Assembly (NCBI RefSeq): GCF_024868665.1
Contig: NC_079890.1
Span: 5,556,747 to 5,620,746, forward strand
Direction of reading: 5' to 3'
Length of the DNA stretch: 64,000 nucleotides
DNA from: Triplophysa rosa
Lineage: Eukaryota > Chordata > Actinopteri > Cypriniformes > Nemacheilidae
The notes below the pieces were generated by a model. That model saw only the letters and a program-made list of their open reading frames with translations, was not told the DNA's origin and did not search any database. This document shows, in pieces, positions 46,102 through 57,176 of this stretch. The first letter of the stretch is position 1. Every line of letters begins with the position of its first letter. The translations under genes and the position numbers were made by a program.

Positions 46102-47351
46102 ACGGAATGGGGCAGCATGTGTTTTGTGTATGTGCAAATGTGCAATACGACCCCCCTTTGCGTTCAGTTTTTAAAGGGTTGCAATCGAATCTGAAATCAA
46201 GCCCTGGCCATTTTACGCTGGGACTCCTAGGGAACAGCAGCTTTCAGAATTGGATTACAACATCTGAATGGGGTTTGTTCCTCTGTCATGGTGTCTCCCC
46301 TCCCCTGCAACAACATTCCTAATAATTCTATGCATATGACAGTCCGTATTCATTTGGAATACAGACTGTCAGGAACACACTGTACCATGTATTAGCCCAA
46401 AGACGTTACAAGACGTTTAAAGAAGGTAAACATATCTGATTGTAAATATTTTTATAATGTATTGCTTACCATGGTGCTTGCAACACCAGGTTTGGGAATT
46501 CAAAGAAATTGTATGTGTAACTTAAATGTGCTGTTATTATTTTCAGATAAGAGTATCTGCCAAATGTACCTGTAACATAAATGTAAAAGGTACCTTTTGT
46601 CCAGTTTTGGAAACGTGTTCTGTCAGTTCTGGACACGTGGCAAACATAAAAGATTATGACAGTAATCTCTAAGTAAATATCTCCGAATGATTGTTCTTAC
46701 ATACAGCATCACTGTATTTGTGGTTTAACTGCTTTGTGGAGACTCAATTGGATGTAGATGTGAAGAGATTACAGAGATGTGTCTGTGGTTTCTGAACAAA
46801 TTTACAAAATGGGTGGATGTGTAAATTCTCATCAGCCCTGAGCACTCCCTACATAATCCTGTCTTTAGCAATATTTACTGCATTATTTGTCAATAAGTAT
46901 AAGTACATTTTGCTTTAAAAAATTTTAAAGTTTAAATTATTTTTATAGAAAGTCGTACACTGTAAAAAAATTCCCTGTTAAATTGCTTAAAAGAAAATGA
47001 ACTTGCAGTTGTGTAATTGGAATTACAAATGAATAGGGCAATTTAGCAGATGCTGGGCACAAGGAGAGGGGCATGATGGGTAATTGGAAGGAGGAAGTGA
47101 TGGGTTATGGTGGGTAACTGGAATAATGGGTAACTGAATGATGAGTCAATGGAAAGAAGGGGTCAGGACCTTTTGAAATGGGAAATGATGGGTAATTGTA
47201 ATAAAGTTTGAATCGGGTACCTGGGGTGATTAGAGATGGAATATGGACAATTGAAAGGATTCTCTCTTTGCATTGGTTGTCTGTTTTAGAACAGATTTTA
47301 AAATCTTACTCTTTGTTTTAATTGGACTGGCACTTTTCTTACCTTTGGAGT
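46102..47351. other. Non-coding; minisatellite at 47080-47200
   Basis: No exon-like sequence was found. At 47080-47200 an imperfect tandem repeat of the phrase ATGGGTAATTGGAA occurs five or six times. The rest is AT-rich. Confidence 0.45.
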
Positions 47352-47361
47352 TTATATGCAC

Positions 47362-47588
47362 ATCTCGGCGGGTCCTAGGGGTTCATCGAGGCAACTATTA
47401 AAAATGACTTTAAGTTCGGCCTCGTTGAATCCCGAGTAACGCGCTGTAGCCAGAAAGTCCATGGCAAAGTCCTTTAGGGGTGTCCCTTTCTGTTGAAAGC
47501 CGAACAGGGTGTGAGCCTGACGGCTTCTAAACACCTCAATCGGCTCGTCCATGCTACCTGCTGGGTTCTCCTTTTTTGGTCGGTTCAT
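47362..47588 (-). pseudogene. Gag-like N-terminal fragment
   Basis: From the ATG at 47588 the frame encodes MNRPKKENPAGSMDEPIEVF, then HTLFGFQQKGTPLKDFAMDF and ARYSGFNEAELKVIFNSCLD, before running out of similarity. It aligns by eye with the first 75 residues of the gag-like protein at 7776. No zinc knuckle or enzyme motif is present. The fragment is truncated at its C-terminus. Confidence 0.6.
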
Positions 47589-47590
47589 TC

Positions 47591-48116
47591 TGTCACGGTG
47601 TGGTGGAGACAGAACCCAAACGCAGGCAGCAGTACGGGTAACACAAAAGATTTTAATAAATGTAAACAAAACAAAAACCCACGATGGGGAAAACTGTACA
47701 AAACAAGAATACAAACTAAAATACTTCCCGAACAGGGATAAAGTAAGCACGAAGAAAAATCCAAATAATAAGTCCAACACGAAAGTAGTCCAGGGGAAAC
47801 ACGTAATCCACACGACACGAACACAATAGAACACAATGAACCGACAAGGACTGGGAAAAAAGACAGGACTTATAAAGGGGAAAACTAATGAAGGATAACA
47901 GGACAAGGACGGTGACGGGCAGGTGAGGGAGATCAAACACTAATGGAGAAACAAGGGGGCGGAGCTAAACGAAAGACAGGAGAAAACGCGGCGAAATGTC
48001 AAAACAAACCGCCACGTGTCTCCACACAAGACGAAACACACACACAAGACATGGTACTGTCACGACCCTGTCCACAAGACACGAAAACTCCGAATAGGAG
48101 GGACAGGACCCTGACA
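47591..48116 (-). repeat. LTR of the truncated gag-like element
   Basis: TG...CA bounded repeat in minus orientation. Near its upstream end CCTGTCC and its complement GGACAGG give a short inverted repeat (48071-48107). Confidence 0.75.
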
Positions 48117-48301
48117 ATTAGTCTTATTAATCAACAAACATTGATTTCATAATGTAAGACGCAACGTGATGTAAACAACGCTTCATACAATAAGTGTTTA
48201 TGTGGCATTTTGCCAGAGTTTTCATACATATGTGCATTACATTGTGTCACTAGTTCAAAGCTACGTAACATATTTTATATTATTGACCGGCAATGACAGT
48301 T

Positions 48302-48609
48302 AGCTTAGCTGCTGTTAATAGGGCGTTCCAGTGTTTCTGCTTGGACATCTTTAAGAGAAAGCATTGCCACCTCCAACACCTCCACTTTGCGGCATACAGT
48401 AATATAGTAAATGTACGTGCCATGGTGATGCAGAAATGGCCTCGCAATATATGGTCCAAACCAGCCTCCTGACAGCAGATAGACTCTAACACGGTAGGCA
48501 TCGGCACACACCATCCACACTGACACCAGGTAGTGTTTCCGACCCGCTCGTCACCCCGAACCAGTGGGTTCACAACTTCTTCCACCATATACATATGCCC
48601 TCTCGGCAT
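48302..48609 (-). pseudogene. P2X7-like C-terminal domain remnant, frameshifted
   Basis: From the ATG at 48609 the minus strand encodes MPRGHMYMVEEVVNPLVRG and then NTTWCQCGWCVPMPTVLESI followed by CCQE. This C-x-C...CVPMPT-x-ES-x-CCQE array is the hallmark of the cysteine-rich C-terminal domain of P2X7 receptors and related fish domains. The tail continues in a second frame as VCRKVEVLEVAMLSLKDVQ and ETLERPIN, so a frameshift lies near 48420. There are no channel transmembrane segments or neighbouring exons, so it is an isolated, broken domain rather than a receptor gene. Its link to mobile DNA is an inference. Confidence 0.65.
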
Positions 48610-48878
48610 ATTGGCTCAAATGCATAATCAATAGGACTAATCGTGTGCTAATGGTCAGGGTATATTCTGGCAAACTGTTTCCCGAACACGTTTCGCGAGA
48701 CTGTTGCACTCGCCATTTACCAACACACGACAGCTCGTTCTAGTTCGTCTCCATCCATTTTAAAACAAGTGCGCATTCAAAAAGTAAATGTATCGAATCT
48801 GTTATATGTTTTTTTTATTTAAGTGAAAATAAGTTTACTAAATAATGTACATTTGATCGAATGGTTCATTTCCGCTTT

Positions 48879-49007
48879 AAGTCCATACCATTCTTTCTCT
48901 TTAGCTCGCTCTCTTTCTCTCGAGCCTGTCACCACTGTAACCCAAGCCCTAAATAAAAGCGTGTGGATAGTTTTTATTCAGTAGTAACTGCAGTGGATCT
49001 GAGATTT
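48879..49007 (+). repeat. Direct repeat copy 2 (pair with 45960-46101)
   Basis: Second copy of the 140-bp sequence, same orientation, lacking about 12 bases (AGGTAATTCGAG). The pair brackets the minisatellite, the LTR-gag fragment and the P2X7-like remnant. Confidence 0.8.
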
Positions 49008-49138
49008 ATTCCCATATTAATTATCATGCCCCTCCATCTGCAGTTCTTTTTTAAATCAACTTTTCATTTTTTATTCCCCCATTTATTTACTTTGCTTGTG
49101 TACCGTTGTTTCCCCCCTTCTCTCTCTCTCTGTTCCAG

Positions 49139-49281
49139 TTTTATGTGAGAGCTGCTTATGTAATGCCACAACATTTCTGCTGACACATCTGAAAGAGGAT
49201 TGGGAGCCATGGGCAGAAAATCTGGTGTTTGTGGATTATTTCATATCGAAGTGTGTTTTCTTTAATGCTTGGTCACTGCAG
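49139..49281 (+). other. Candidate internal exon, 143 bp
   Basis: A strong polypyrimidine acceptor (CTCTCTCTCTCTGTTCCAG, ending 49138) and a donor CTGCAG|GTAGGC (49282) bound a stretch open in one frame. That frame encodes CNATTFLLTHLKEDWEPWAE and so on. I recognise no family. It may be a real exon of an unidentified transcript or a chance pairing. Confidence 0.28.
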
Positions 49282-50091
49282 GTAGGCCTAACTCGTATGT
49301 GACCTGTGTTATCAAAGGGCCTCGTCATGGTTGAAGATTGAACGCGTAGTCGGCAGCTGGTGAAGAGAGATAGAAACTGAGTTTAGCAGCACCCACTTAC
49401 ACCCACCCATTTTCTGTTTCGCACTGTCTCACACACAGACTTCCGCATGCAGCTATTTCCTGATGTTCTACTGTCACAAGAGGCAATATCTTATAATATT
49501 CTTTAACAAGATTACATCCGGGGCAAACTGATATTCCCCAAATTTACTTCCATTTGTCACCCTCAAATATTTCAAACTGTGTTCTGATAAGTCTGCAAAG
49601 AGAAGTCAGAGATCAAAGACTTTCATATTATCTAGGTCATGTTACCATAAATTATATAGCTCTATACTCAAAGCTGTCTTATGGATGAAAGTGTATTGTG
49701 CTTCTATTTAAAGTACTGTTAGGAAAATAATTTTACAGGTAATGGTCTGTATTTTTTACAGAATTAATTTAACAGTTAATGCCTGTTATTTTACAGATTT
49801 TTGCTGTACTAAAAAATATTACTATTAAAATTACAAAAAATTACCATAATTTAATATTACAGAAATAATATGTTTTTTATGCAATAAAATTTTTAAAGTT
49901 CCAAAAATGTAATTAAGTAATAATTTACAGGTTTTCCCTGTACATTAAAAAAAAAATTGCAACAGCAGTTGAAGGTCATTATGCATTTAGGGTATTTTAC
50001 AGCTCAACTGGTAATTCTACACACACCAATGTAATTTACTTTGACATTTATTTTTGTTCTCACAACATACGTCAACTTCAGTATTTCTATA
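49282..50091. other. No recognisable gene
   Basis: AT-rich, with repeated TTTTACAG and CTGTAAAA words near 49730-50000, a common fish repeat flavour. No boundaries were defined. Confidence 0.35.
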
Positions 50092-50351
50092 GTACGATAT
50101 AGAGGTGTAACGCTACTTCGTACTACGATATTTTGCGATGCAAAAATGTCACGATGCGCATCGAAGAGCGATGGGGATATTTTACGATATGATGTTTAAT
50201 TGTATTCGTTGAGTGGTCAAGACGCTATATACTCTACGCCAGCGCGTCACGTGTGCTTATCTCACATATGCGGTAGAGAGAAGTCTCTGGGAGAAGGGGA
50301 ATCACAAGACACAATCTTTGTCTCCACGTGATTTACAAAGCGTCTTAAGCC

Positions 50352-51394
50352 CTATTCGCACGGGATTAGAATTATCTGGGGACCTCTGGTCATTTGTAAT
50401 AATTGCAGAGATTGTCTGTGATCATGTTGCGCATTCGCACTGGATAAGTGAACTCCGTGATTTTACTCGAATTTACTGACTTATCTCCCGGAAATGACGT
50501 GAAGGCGCTTCCCTCTTTCTAAACATAAACTCACGAAAGAGAGCTTAACACGGATGCGCTGTCTGACAGAGATTCACCGACGCAGCCTTTAGCCCGTTAC
50601 TGTACACACCAGACTGGACCTCGCGTTGCGTTTTGCCGCGTACCACAGTTTAGAAGCTATCTATCTTCATTGAACATGTCAAAGCAACGGTTTCAAATCA
50701 CGCTTAAGTGGTTTAAAAGCCTGTACACGAATAAGAGCGTGATTACATAATGTAACGCTAGACAAAGGATGTCAAAACAAACGGATGCTGTGTTAATTGC
50801 GTTAAATATTTTTCACGTGTTAATTTGAAATAATTAATCGCATGCGTTAACGTGTTACCATTGACAGCCCTACGTGAAAGTCTTGTCGTTGTAGGTGTAG
50901 TTGTATGTAAACCGAAGAATGGTCCTTACCGCATGCTGCCATGCATGTCATCCATCTCCATATATTCCTTCTTTTTTGTTTCGCTCTTCTGATCCTGTCA
51001 TGTTTTTTTACAGTGAATATTTTCTCTCTGCCAATATTATTGTTGTCTGGTATGTAGCGACATAACCCAGCACCCAAAATACTGTGAAAACATTCCAACG
51101 CAGCTTCCATTCTTTGCGTAAGATGACTGAAAAGGCGCACAGAAACCTTGAAAAAATGAGATACGATCCCGCCAAATCTTTTAAATTTCAAATCGCAGAG
51201 ATGCCGATTCGCACTGGACTAATATTATCACAGGACCTCTGTGTTCGTCAAAATATGGTAGGTAATTTGTGGGGGAATTTTTACTTGACAAATTACAGAC
51301 ATGGCCGTTTCGCACAGGATTAAGATCACAGACAATCTCTGTGATTATTACAAATGACCAGAGGTCCCCAGATAATACTAATCCTGTGCGAATA
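50352..51394. mobile_element. Inverted-repeat element nested in the hAT element
   Basis: The left arm (CTATTCGCACGGGATTAG and then GGGGACCTCTGGTCATTTGT) is repeated in inverse orientation at 51305-51394 over about 80 bp. An additional TTCGCACTGGA copy lies at 51206. The interior has no recognisable protein. The target duplication is not clear. Confidence 0.6.
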
Positions 51395-51927
51395 GTACTT
51401 TATTTTCCCTCACAATCGCTGGTAAAACACAGCAAACTTGAAGAGTGACTGGAGAGTCACCCCGAAACTCATTACAAAGGCAGCACATTTTATATGCCAA
51501 TGTTAATTTATCCGCTAACGTGAGCTGCTGCATAACGTGATATGCAACATAAAGCCAAAAGAAACCAGCGCTGTACCGATTAGAGAAGCGATGAAGTGAG
51601 TTGTACTGTATATTAAAAGATCGAATAACATCCTAAAAAACAAGTATGTGATTTGCATGATTGAAGAAACGTAATGCAGTTTATGTAATATGTCTTTTTG
51701 AAAGATTTTTCTCATTCATTACTGACTCAAGCAAAGACAGCGCAGCTTCAAAGAGACATGAGCCAATAGTGCTTGAGTGTGAGTTCTGTCAGAGCGTTTC
51801 ATTGGTTGAATGTACCGTGGCCGAGAAGTGCAAAACAAAACAACAAGTTGCAAAACTAAAAACAAATCTAAAAGCAAAATAAAAAATCCAAAATCAAAAT
51901 GACAAATCTGAAAATGCAATATCAAAT

Positions 51928-51958
51928 TCCAGCTTCTTGTCTACATTAAGACATAACA
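51928..51958 (+). repeat. 5' LTR remnant (31 bp)
   Basis: Identical to the last 31 bases of the 3' LTR (56275-56305), ending GACATAACA. The rest of the 5' LTR, including promoter and start site, is missing, and the flank on the left is hAT sequence. Confidence 0.85.
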
Positions 51959-51961
51959 AAT

Positions 51962-51973
51962 TGGCGACGAGGA
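51962..51973 (+). promoter_or_regulatory. Primer binding site (tRNA-Ser)
   Basis: TGGCGACGAGGA, three bases after the LTR, is complementary to the 3' end of a vertebrate serine tRNA (GCT anticodon type), including its CCA tail. It primes minus-strand DNA synthesis. Confidence 0.75.
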
Positions 51974-51999
51974 CGTTTTTTGTACAAGATTTTCTGAGG

Positions 52000-52506
52000 A
52001 TGGCTTCAGTAAGTGCTCCATTTCCCAATCCTTTTTTGCCTTGTCCCGGTGAGCCTGCTATACCGCTAGTCACATGGCTGAAAATGTTCCGGAACTACAT
52101 GCTAGTCATCAATGCTACTGGGGATTTATGGTCAGAAGCCAGAAAACGTGCTTTGCTTCTTCACTACCTCGGAACCGAAGGTCAGAGATTGTTCTATACA
52201 CTACCCAATACCGGTGACGATCTAGCTGATGCTATTACTGCTTTGGAACAACACTTCGTTCCGAAAAGAAATGTGGTCGTGGAAAGACATGCTTTCAGGA
52301 AACGCATACAGAGGATAAATGAAACAGTAGTACAATACATTGCTGCATTAAGAGATTTAGCGACTACTTGTGAATTTGCTGACAATCTTGACGATATGTT
52401 GCGTGATCAACTTGTTGAAAATATTGCTAACCCTCGCATTTGTGAAAGATTATTAGTGGAATCTAAATTGCACTGGAGACTGCAATTACAATTGCCACAC
52501 AGCTAG
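52000..52506 (+). pseudogene. Ty3/gypsy gag, frameshifted
   Basis: The ATG at 52000 opens a gag capsid-like frame with NPFLPCPGEPAIPLVTWLKM, a region rich in basic residues around FVPKRNVVVERHAFRKRIQR, and LRDLATTCEFADNLDDMLRD, a block typical of Ty3/gypsy capsids. About 52470 the reading shifts, most simply through loss of one base. This frame then reaches a false stop at 52504 while the rest of gag continues in the pol frame. Gag forms the particle and packages the RNA. Confidence 0.82.
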
Positions 52507-55500
52507 AGACCGCTGATGCTCAGGCGAAATCGCTGGCTACGAGTAACTTCGCTCAAGTTCAAGCTGTACATGCCACTCCTGCTTCTGGACGACAGCATCC
52601 TAAGGCCAAATTCAAAGCACGTACCTCATCAAAACCACCTGCTTCTGCTCCGTCAGCTCGAACATGCTTTCGCTGTGGCTCTGCTGGTTATCTTGCAAAC
52701 GCACAGAACTGCCCCGCTGCATCTGCTAAATGTAAGAATTGCAATAATATTGGACATTTTGCACGAGTCTGCCGTTCTGCTCCTACTCATTCAGTGCATT
52801 CAGTTGAATTGCCAGAGGTCTGTATTCTCCATCTGCCTGGAGCAACTGACCGTCTGATGTGTGAAGTGACCGTACATGCCTCACCTGCTGCTACCCTTGT
52901 GTCTCTTCAACTTACTGTGGACTCTGGTTCGTCTGTGTCCATCCTGCCGAAACAACTGTATGAACAGCATTTTCGCACTGTGCCGTTGCAAGCCCCTGCT
53001 GCCCGTTTAGTTACTTACTTACGAGAGCCGATTTCAGTACTAGGATGTTTATCAGCTACAGTCACTAAATATGGCATTACCTGTCCTGCACACTTCTTCA
53101 TTGTTGACACTGGCACTGCTTTGCTAGGCATGGATCTGATTAAGGGACTTCAGCTGCAAATTACTGGACACACTGTGCTGCCGTCGGCACAATCCGCTCT
53201 AGTCTGTGCTCTCTCCACTTCTCCATCACAGCGTGCTGCATTAGGCTGTGTGAACAACTTCACGTACAATGTGAACATTTCTGACTCTGTACCTCCTGTC
53301 AAATGCAAATTGCGTCGCTTACCTTTCTCCGTGAGAGATGCTGTTTCCGCAGAACTGGAACGTCTCTTACAGGCTGGTGTGATCGAACGGATTGATTCTT
53401 CTCCATGGGTTTCTCCGATTGTTGTGGTCCAAAAGAAAACGGGGGGGATCCGCATGTGTGTGGACTTGCGAGGGCCCAACAAGGCAGTTATAGTAGACAG
53501 CTACCCATTGCCACACATGGAGGAGATGATGACATTACTGCAAGGTGCGACTGTGTTTTCAACTATAGACTTGGAAAGTGCATACCATCAGGTACCTCTT
53601 CATGAAGATTGCCGGGACCTCACTGCTTTTCTTACACACGAGGGCCTCTTCAGATTCTGCAGGGTACCTTATGGCTTGGCGTCTGCTCCAGCTGCATTCC
53701 AAAAGATGATGGTCATCATTCTAAAAGGAATCCAGAACGTTGCAAATTATCTGGACGACATCATCGTGTGGGGACGCTCGCTGCAAGAACATGATCAAGC
53801 GCTAGAGAAGGTGATGCAACGTCTCAAAGATGCTGGGTTGGTGTTGAATGAGTCAAAATGTCAATTCAGAAAACAGAGCTTGAAGTTTCTAGGCCACATG
53901 GTGATGTCGCAGGGTATTCAGTTGGATCAGGAACATCTATCTGCAATAATCGATGCACCTGCACCAACGGATGCTGTTCAGTTGCGTTCTTTGCTGGGTC
54001 TTCTCTCCTGGTACAACAAATTCATTCCTAATTTCGCTTCCGTGGTGATGCCTTTGCGTGAGTGCTTGAGAGATGAGAGTGGATTTCGCTGGTCTGATGA
54101 TGCTCAACAAAGCTTGGATGATGTGAAGAAGCTGCTGGTTCACAGTCCTGCGCTTATACTGTTTGACCCGGAGATGCCGGTGGTCATTTCTACTGACGAG
54201 TCTGCATATGGACTAGGTGCTGTCTTCACTCAAATTGGCACTGATGGTCAAGAACATACTGTCGCTTTCGCATCCAGAACACTGTCCTCAGCTTAACAGA
54301 AATACTCCACTGTTGAAAAGGAGGCTCTGGCATGTGTCTGGGCGGTGGAAAAATGGAGAACGTACTTGTGGGGTCGCAGATTTACGTTGCGGACTGACCA
54401 TCAAGCGTTAACGACACTGCTGACCACAAAAGGGACTGATAGAGCTGGTATGCGTATTGCTCGGTGGGCTGCTCGGTTGCTCTGTTTCGACTACATAGTT
54501 GAGTATCGTGCTGGATCTGAGAACTACACTGCAGATTGTTTATCCCGCTTGCCTTTGCCTGTTCCTTTGGATGCTGAGTCGGACACAGAACCCGAGTTTG
54601 TTGCTTTACTGTCTTCTGGTCCGATTGCCATATCCCAGGAAGAATTTGCTACTGCCTCTGCTCACTGTTCTGAACTCTCTGCGTTGCGCGCACAAATTGC
54701 GAGTAAATGGCCTTCATCTTCCGCTGCTATGGATCATGTGATTCGTCCATACTACAAGCTCCGACATGAGTTCAGTGTGCAAGCTGAGTTTGTGTTTAGA
54801 GGATCTAGACTGGTTGTGCCTGGAAAATTGCGTGAGTCATTGTTCCGTATTGCACATTAGGGTCATCAGGGAATTGTGAGAACGAAGCAACGCCTGCGTG
54901 AGATGTATTGGTGGCCAAACATGGACACATTTGTGACAGAGAAAATTGCTGCCTGTCATTTATGTCTTTCTCTCGACAAAACTGCGAAAGACTCTGCTGT
55001 TCCTTTCCAGCCTGTTCCTTTACCTTCTGCACCGTGGGAAAAACTGGCGATAGACATTGTGGGCCCGTTCGAGACTGCTGTCTGGGACTGTCGATATGCT
55101 CTGACACTCACTGACTATTATAGTAAGTGGCCTGAGGTAGCCTTTACTGCGTCTGTTGCAACAAAACAGGTGACTGCATTTCTTACCTCTGTCTTCAGCA
55201 GACACGGCAACCCGACCACTCTGGTCAGTGATAATGGGCCTCAGTTCACTTCCCCTGAGTTTGCTGCATTCCTGAAAGAGAGAGATATTAAGCACATTCG
55301 TACTTCAGTGTATCATCCTGCTGCAAATGGTGCTATTGAACGCTTTCACAGAGATCTCAAGAGTACAATCCAATCAGCAATCCTACAATCAGTACCATGG
55401 AAATCAACAGTGACTGACTTCCTGCAGATTTACCGTGCTACACCTCATGCTGTAACAGGTGTTTCCCCATTCGAATTGCTTCATGGAAGGAAAATGCGTA

Positions 55501-55943
55501 CCCGTCTCAATGTCCTGAAACCCTCACCTTCTGGTCATGAGCCGACACCACTGCAGAAGCGTGTTTCCTCACGTCAGGATGTCATGAAATCTCGCTTTGA
55601 CCACAAGTATCGAGTGCGACATTTCTCTTTTCGACCAGGGAATAAAGTGTGCATTAAAAAGTCTGTACATGTACCAAAAGCTTATCCAAAGTTCACTCCT
55701 CCAGTTGAGGTCAGGAAAAAAGTTGGTCCTTACACTTACCTCTTGGATGATGGAAAAAAGTGGCATGCATCGTGTCTTGCACCCTTGCCAACTAGAGAGT
55801 TGGATAATGGAATGACAGCCAATGCTGAAAACGTGATGCCCTCTCATGTTCCATTGTCTGGAAATTCAGTGTCTTCTGAGGCTGGTCCAAGAGAACAACA
55901 TCAAAGACGTGAGCCAGGTTGGCTAAAGGACTATGTCTATTAG
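52473..55943 (+). pseudogene. Ty3/gypsy gag end and pol polyprotein, two stops
   Basis: One continuous frame holds, in order: two zinc knuckles (about 52662-52772), the second intact CX2CX4HX4C and the first with Tyr in place of His; an aspartic protease with VDSGSSVS at about 52917; reverse transcriptase with YLDD at 53748-53759; RNase H with TDHQAL at about 54396; an integrase zinc-binding CHLC pair near 54955; and the integrase D-D-E residues in AIDIVGPF, VSDNGPQF and AIERFHRD. Stops at 54294-54296 (TAA, at the RT/RNase H border) and 54858-54860 (TAG, just before the integrase zinc region) break it. All listed catalytic residues remain. The frame ends at 55943. Confidence 0.92.
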
Positions 55944-56105
55944 TCACAGAAATTGACATGGACTTTTGCACACACAACATACAGTACACATGAAAGTCAA
56001 GTACTGAATAGTAATTGAGTAGTTTGGTTCATATTGCTTGTTACGTTAAATACTCTTCTGCATTCAATTAATGTTACTTAGTGGTTACAGAAGAATTCAT
56101 TAAGT

Positions 56106-56116
56106 AAAAGGGGAAT
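56106..56116 (+). promoter_or_regulatory. Polypurine tract
   Basis: AAAAGGGGAAT immediately upstream of the 3' LTR. This is the standard primer for plus-strand DNA synthesis. Confidence 0.75.
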
Positions 56117-56117
56117 A

Positions 56118-56305
56118 TGTGGTGTTGTTCCAATAATGCACCACTGGATGGCGCTCGGGTTTCTTGAGTTGTTTGGAGGTATATAGAGAGAAGAAGTAGT
56201 AGAGTACGGAGCATGTGCCTGCATGTTATGCGATAGTGCTAGCGTTAATAAAGTTACTGAAAGCATTTACGGTCTCCAGCTTCTTGTCTACATTAAGACA
56301 TAACA
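56118..56305 (+). repeat. 3' LTR of the Ty3/gypsy element
   Basis: 188 bp, starting TGTGGTGTTG and ending CATAACA. It carries a TATATA box at about 56180 and an AATAAA at 56247-56252, so U3, R and U5 can be outlined. Confidence 0.87.
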
Positions 56306-56850
56306 TCATTCATGGTCTAATATTCTCTGTGTTGTAACAATGCATATCCAGTAGTTACTGAACTTTTCTGAAAAATAAAGGTAATGACCTGGTTTAATTT
56401 AATTCTAAGGTAAAGTAAATTATGTCAAAACAGTTAAATCTTTGTATGGAACATTTAATTTCACCATTTAAATTAGTTAAACCAGATAGATTTTAGTAGA
56501 CTAAATATAATGTAGATTTTGTCGACTAAAACTAAAATGATGGGGATGACTAAAATATGACTAAAACTAAATTGCATTTTAGTCAAAAGACTATGACTAA
56601 ACCTAAATAAAAATTTGCTGTCACTCAGTGACAAACCAGCAGTACAGAAGGTTCAGTTAAGCCTTAAAATGTTAAAATTCTTTATTAAGTTGTATGTGCA
56701 ACAAAAAAAGTTACTAAAATTGTTAATATTTTGAAAATAAATGTTATTTGAATTTCAGTTTCATTTTTTAATTTTGTTCAAAATATCGAGATGTGTATCG
56801 TATCGTGAACCCAGCATCGAGATATGTACCGAATCGTGAGCTCAGTGTAT
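56306..56850. other. Right part of hAT element, non-coding
   Basis: AT-rich, with repeated GACTAAAA words at 56510-56600, followed by the ATCG-rich subterminal region. No coding sequence was seen. Confidence 0.45.
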
Positions 56851-57176
56851 CGTTACACCCCTAGTACGGTAGTAAAATTGCTAGATCCTATTGCCACGAT
56901 ACATGTCTGTGTCTTGTTTAGTTTGTCCTCCATTTTGTGCTTTGTCTGCCATGTTGTTCCATTTTATATCACCCTGCCCTGATTGTGTGCACCTGTGTCT
57001 TGTTTCCCTGATTAGTTTGTCTATTTAAGCCCTAGTGTTTCTCTTGTTAGTTGTCCGGTATTGTTGTATTGTAATGTGTTTGTTGTCTCGTTTACACTCG
57101 TTGTTACTTTTAAATTAAACCTGCTTGCATTTGGGTCCTACCCGACTTCTCATCATCACAGAATACCAGACCACAA

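Larger units (their letters stand above)
47358..48116 (-). mobile_element. LTR plus start of gag-like gene, truncated
   Basis: On the minus strand an LTR of about 526 bp (48116 to 47591) starts TGTCAGGGTCCTGTCCC and ends CACCGTGACA. A gag-like frame begins at 47588, two bases after the LTR. The element stops near 47358, so the rest of the interior and the other LTR are lost. The layout, the ACAGAATGA junction and the LTR words ACAGAACCCAA and GCAGGCAGCAG relate it to the element at 6159. Confidence 0.75.
51928..56305 (+). mobile_element. Ty3/gypsy LTR retrotransposon, Mag-like, nearly full length
   Basis: In order: a 31-bp remnant of the 5' LTR, a serine-tRNA primer site, gag, zinc knuckles, protease, reverse transcriptase, RNase H and integrase, a purine tract, and a complete 188-bp 3' LTR. 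There is no envelope gene and no chromodomain. The short LTRs and the tRNA-Ser primer suggest the Mag/SURL-like branch, which is an inference. One frameshift and two in-frame stops disable it, and the missing 5' LTR removes the promoter. Confidence 0.92.
50100..56863. mobile_element. hAT element split by a Ty3/gypsy insertion
   Basis: The left end TAGAGGTGTAACG and right end CGTTACACCCCTA are inverted copies with one mismatch. The flanking 8-mers GTACGATA (50092-50099) and GTACGGTA (56864-56871) match at 7 of 8. Subterminal regions on both sides share ATCG-rich words. Without the nested gypsy element it would be about 2.39 kb. No hAT transposase motif was recognised, so it is non-autonomous or too decayed. 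Confidence 0.75.
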
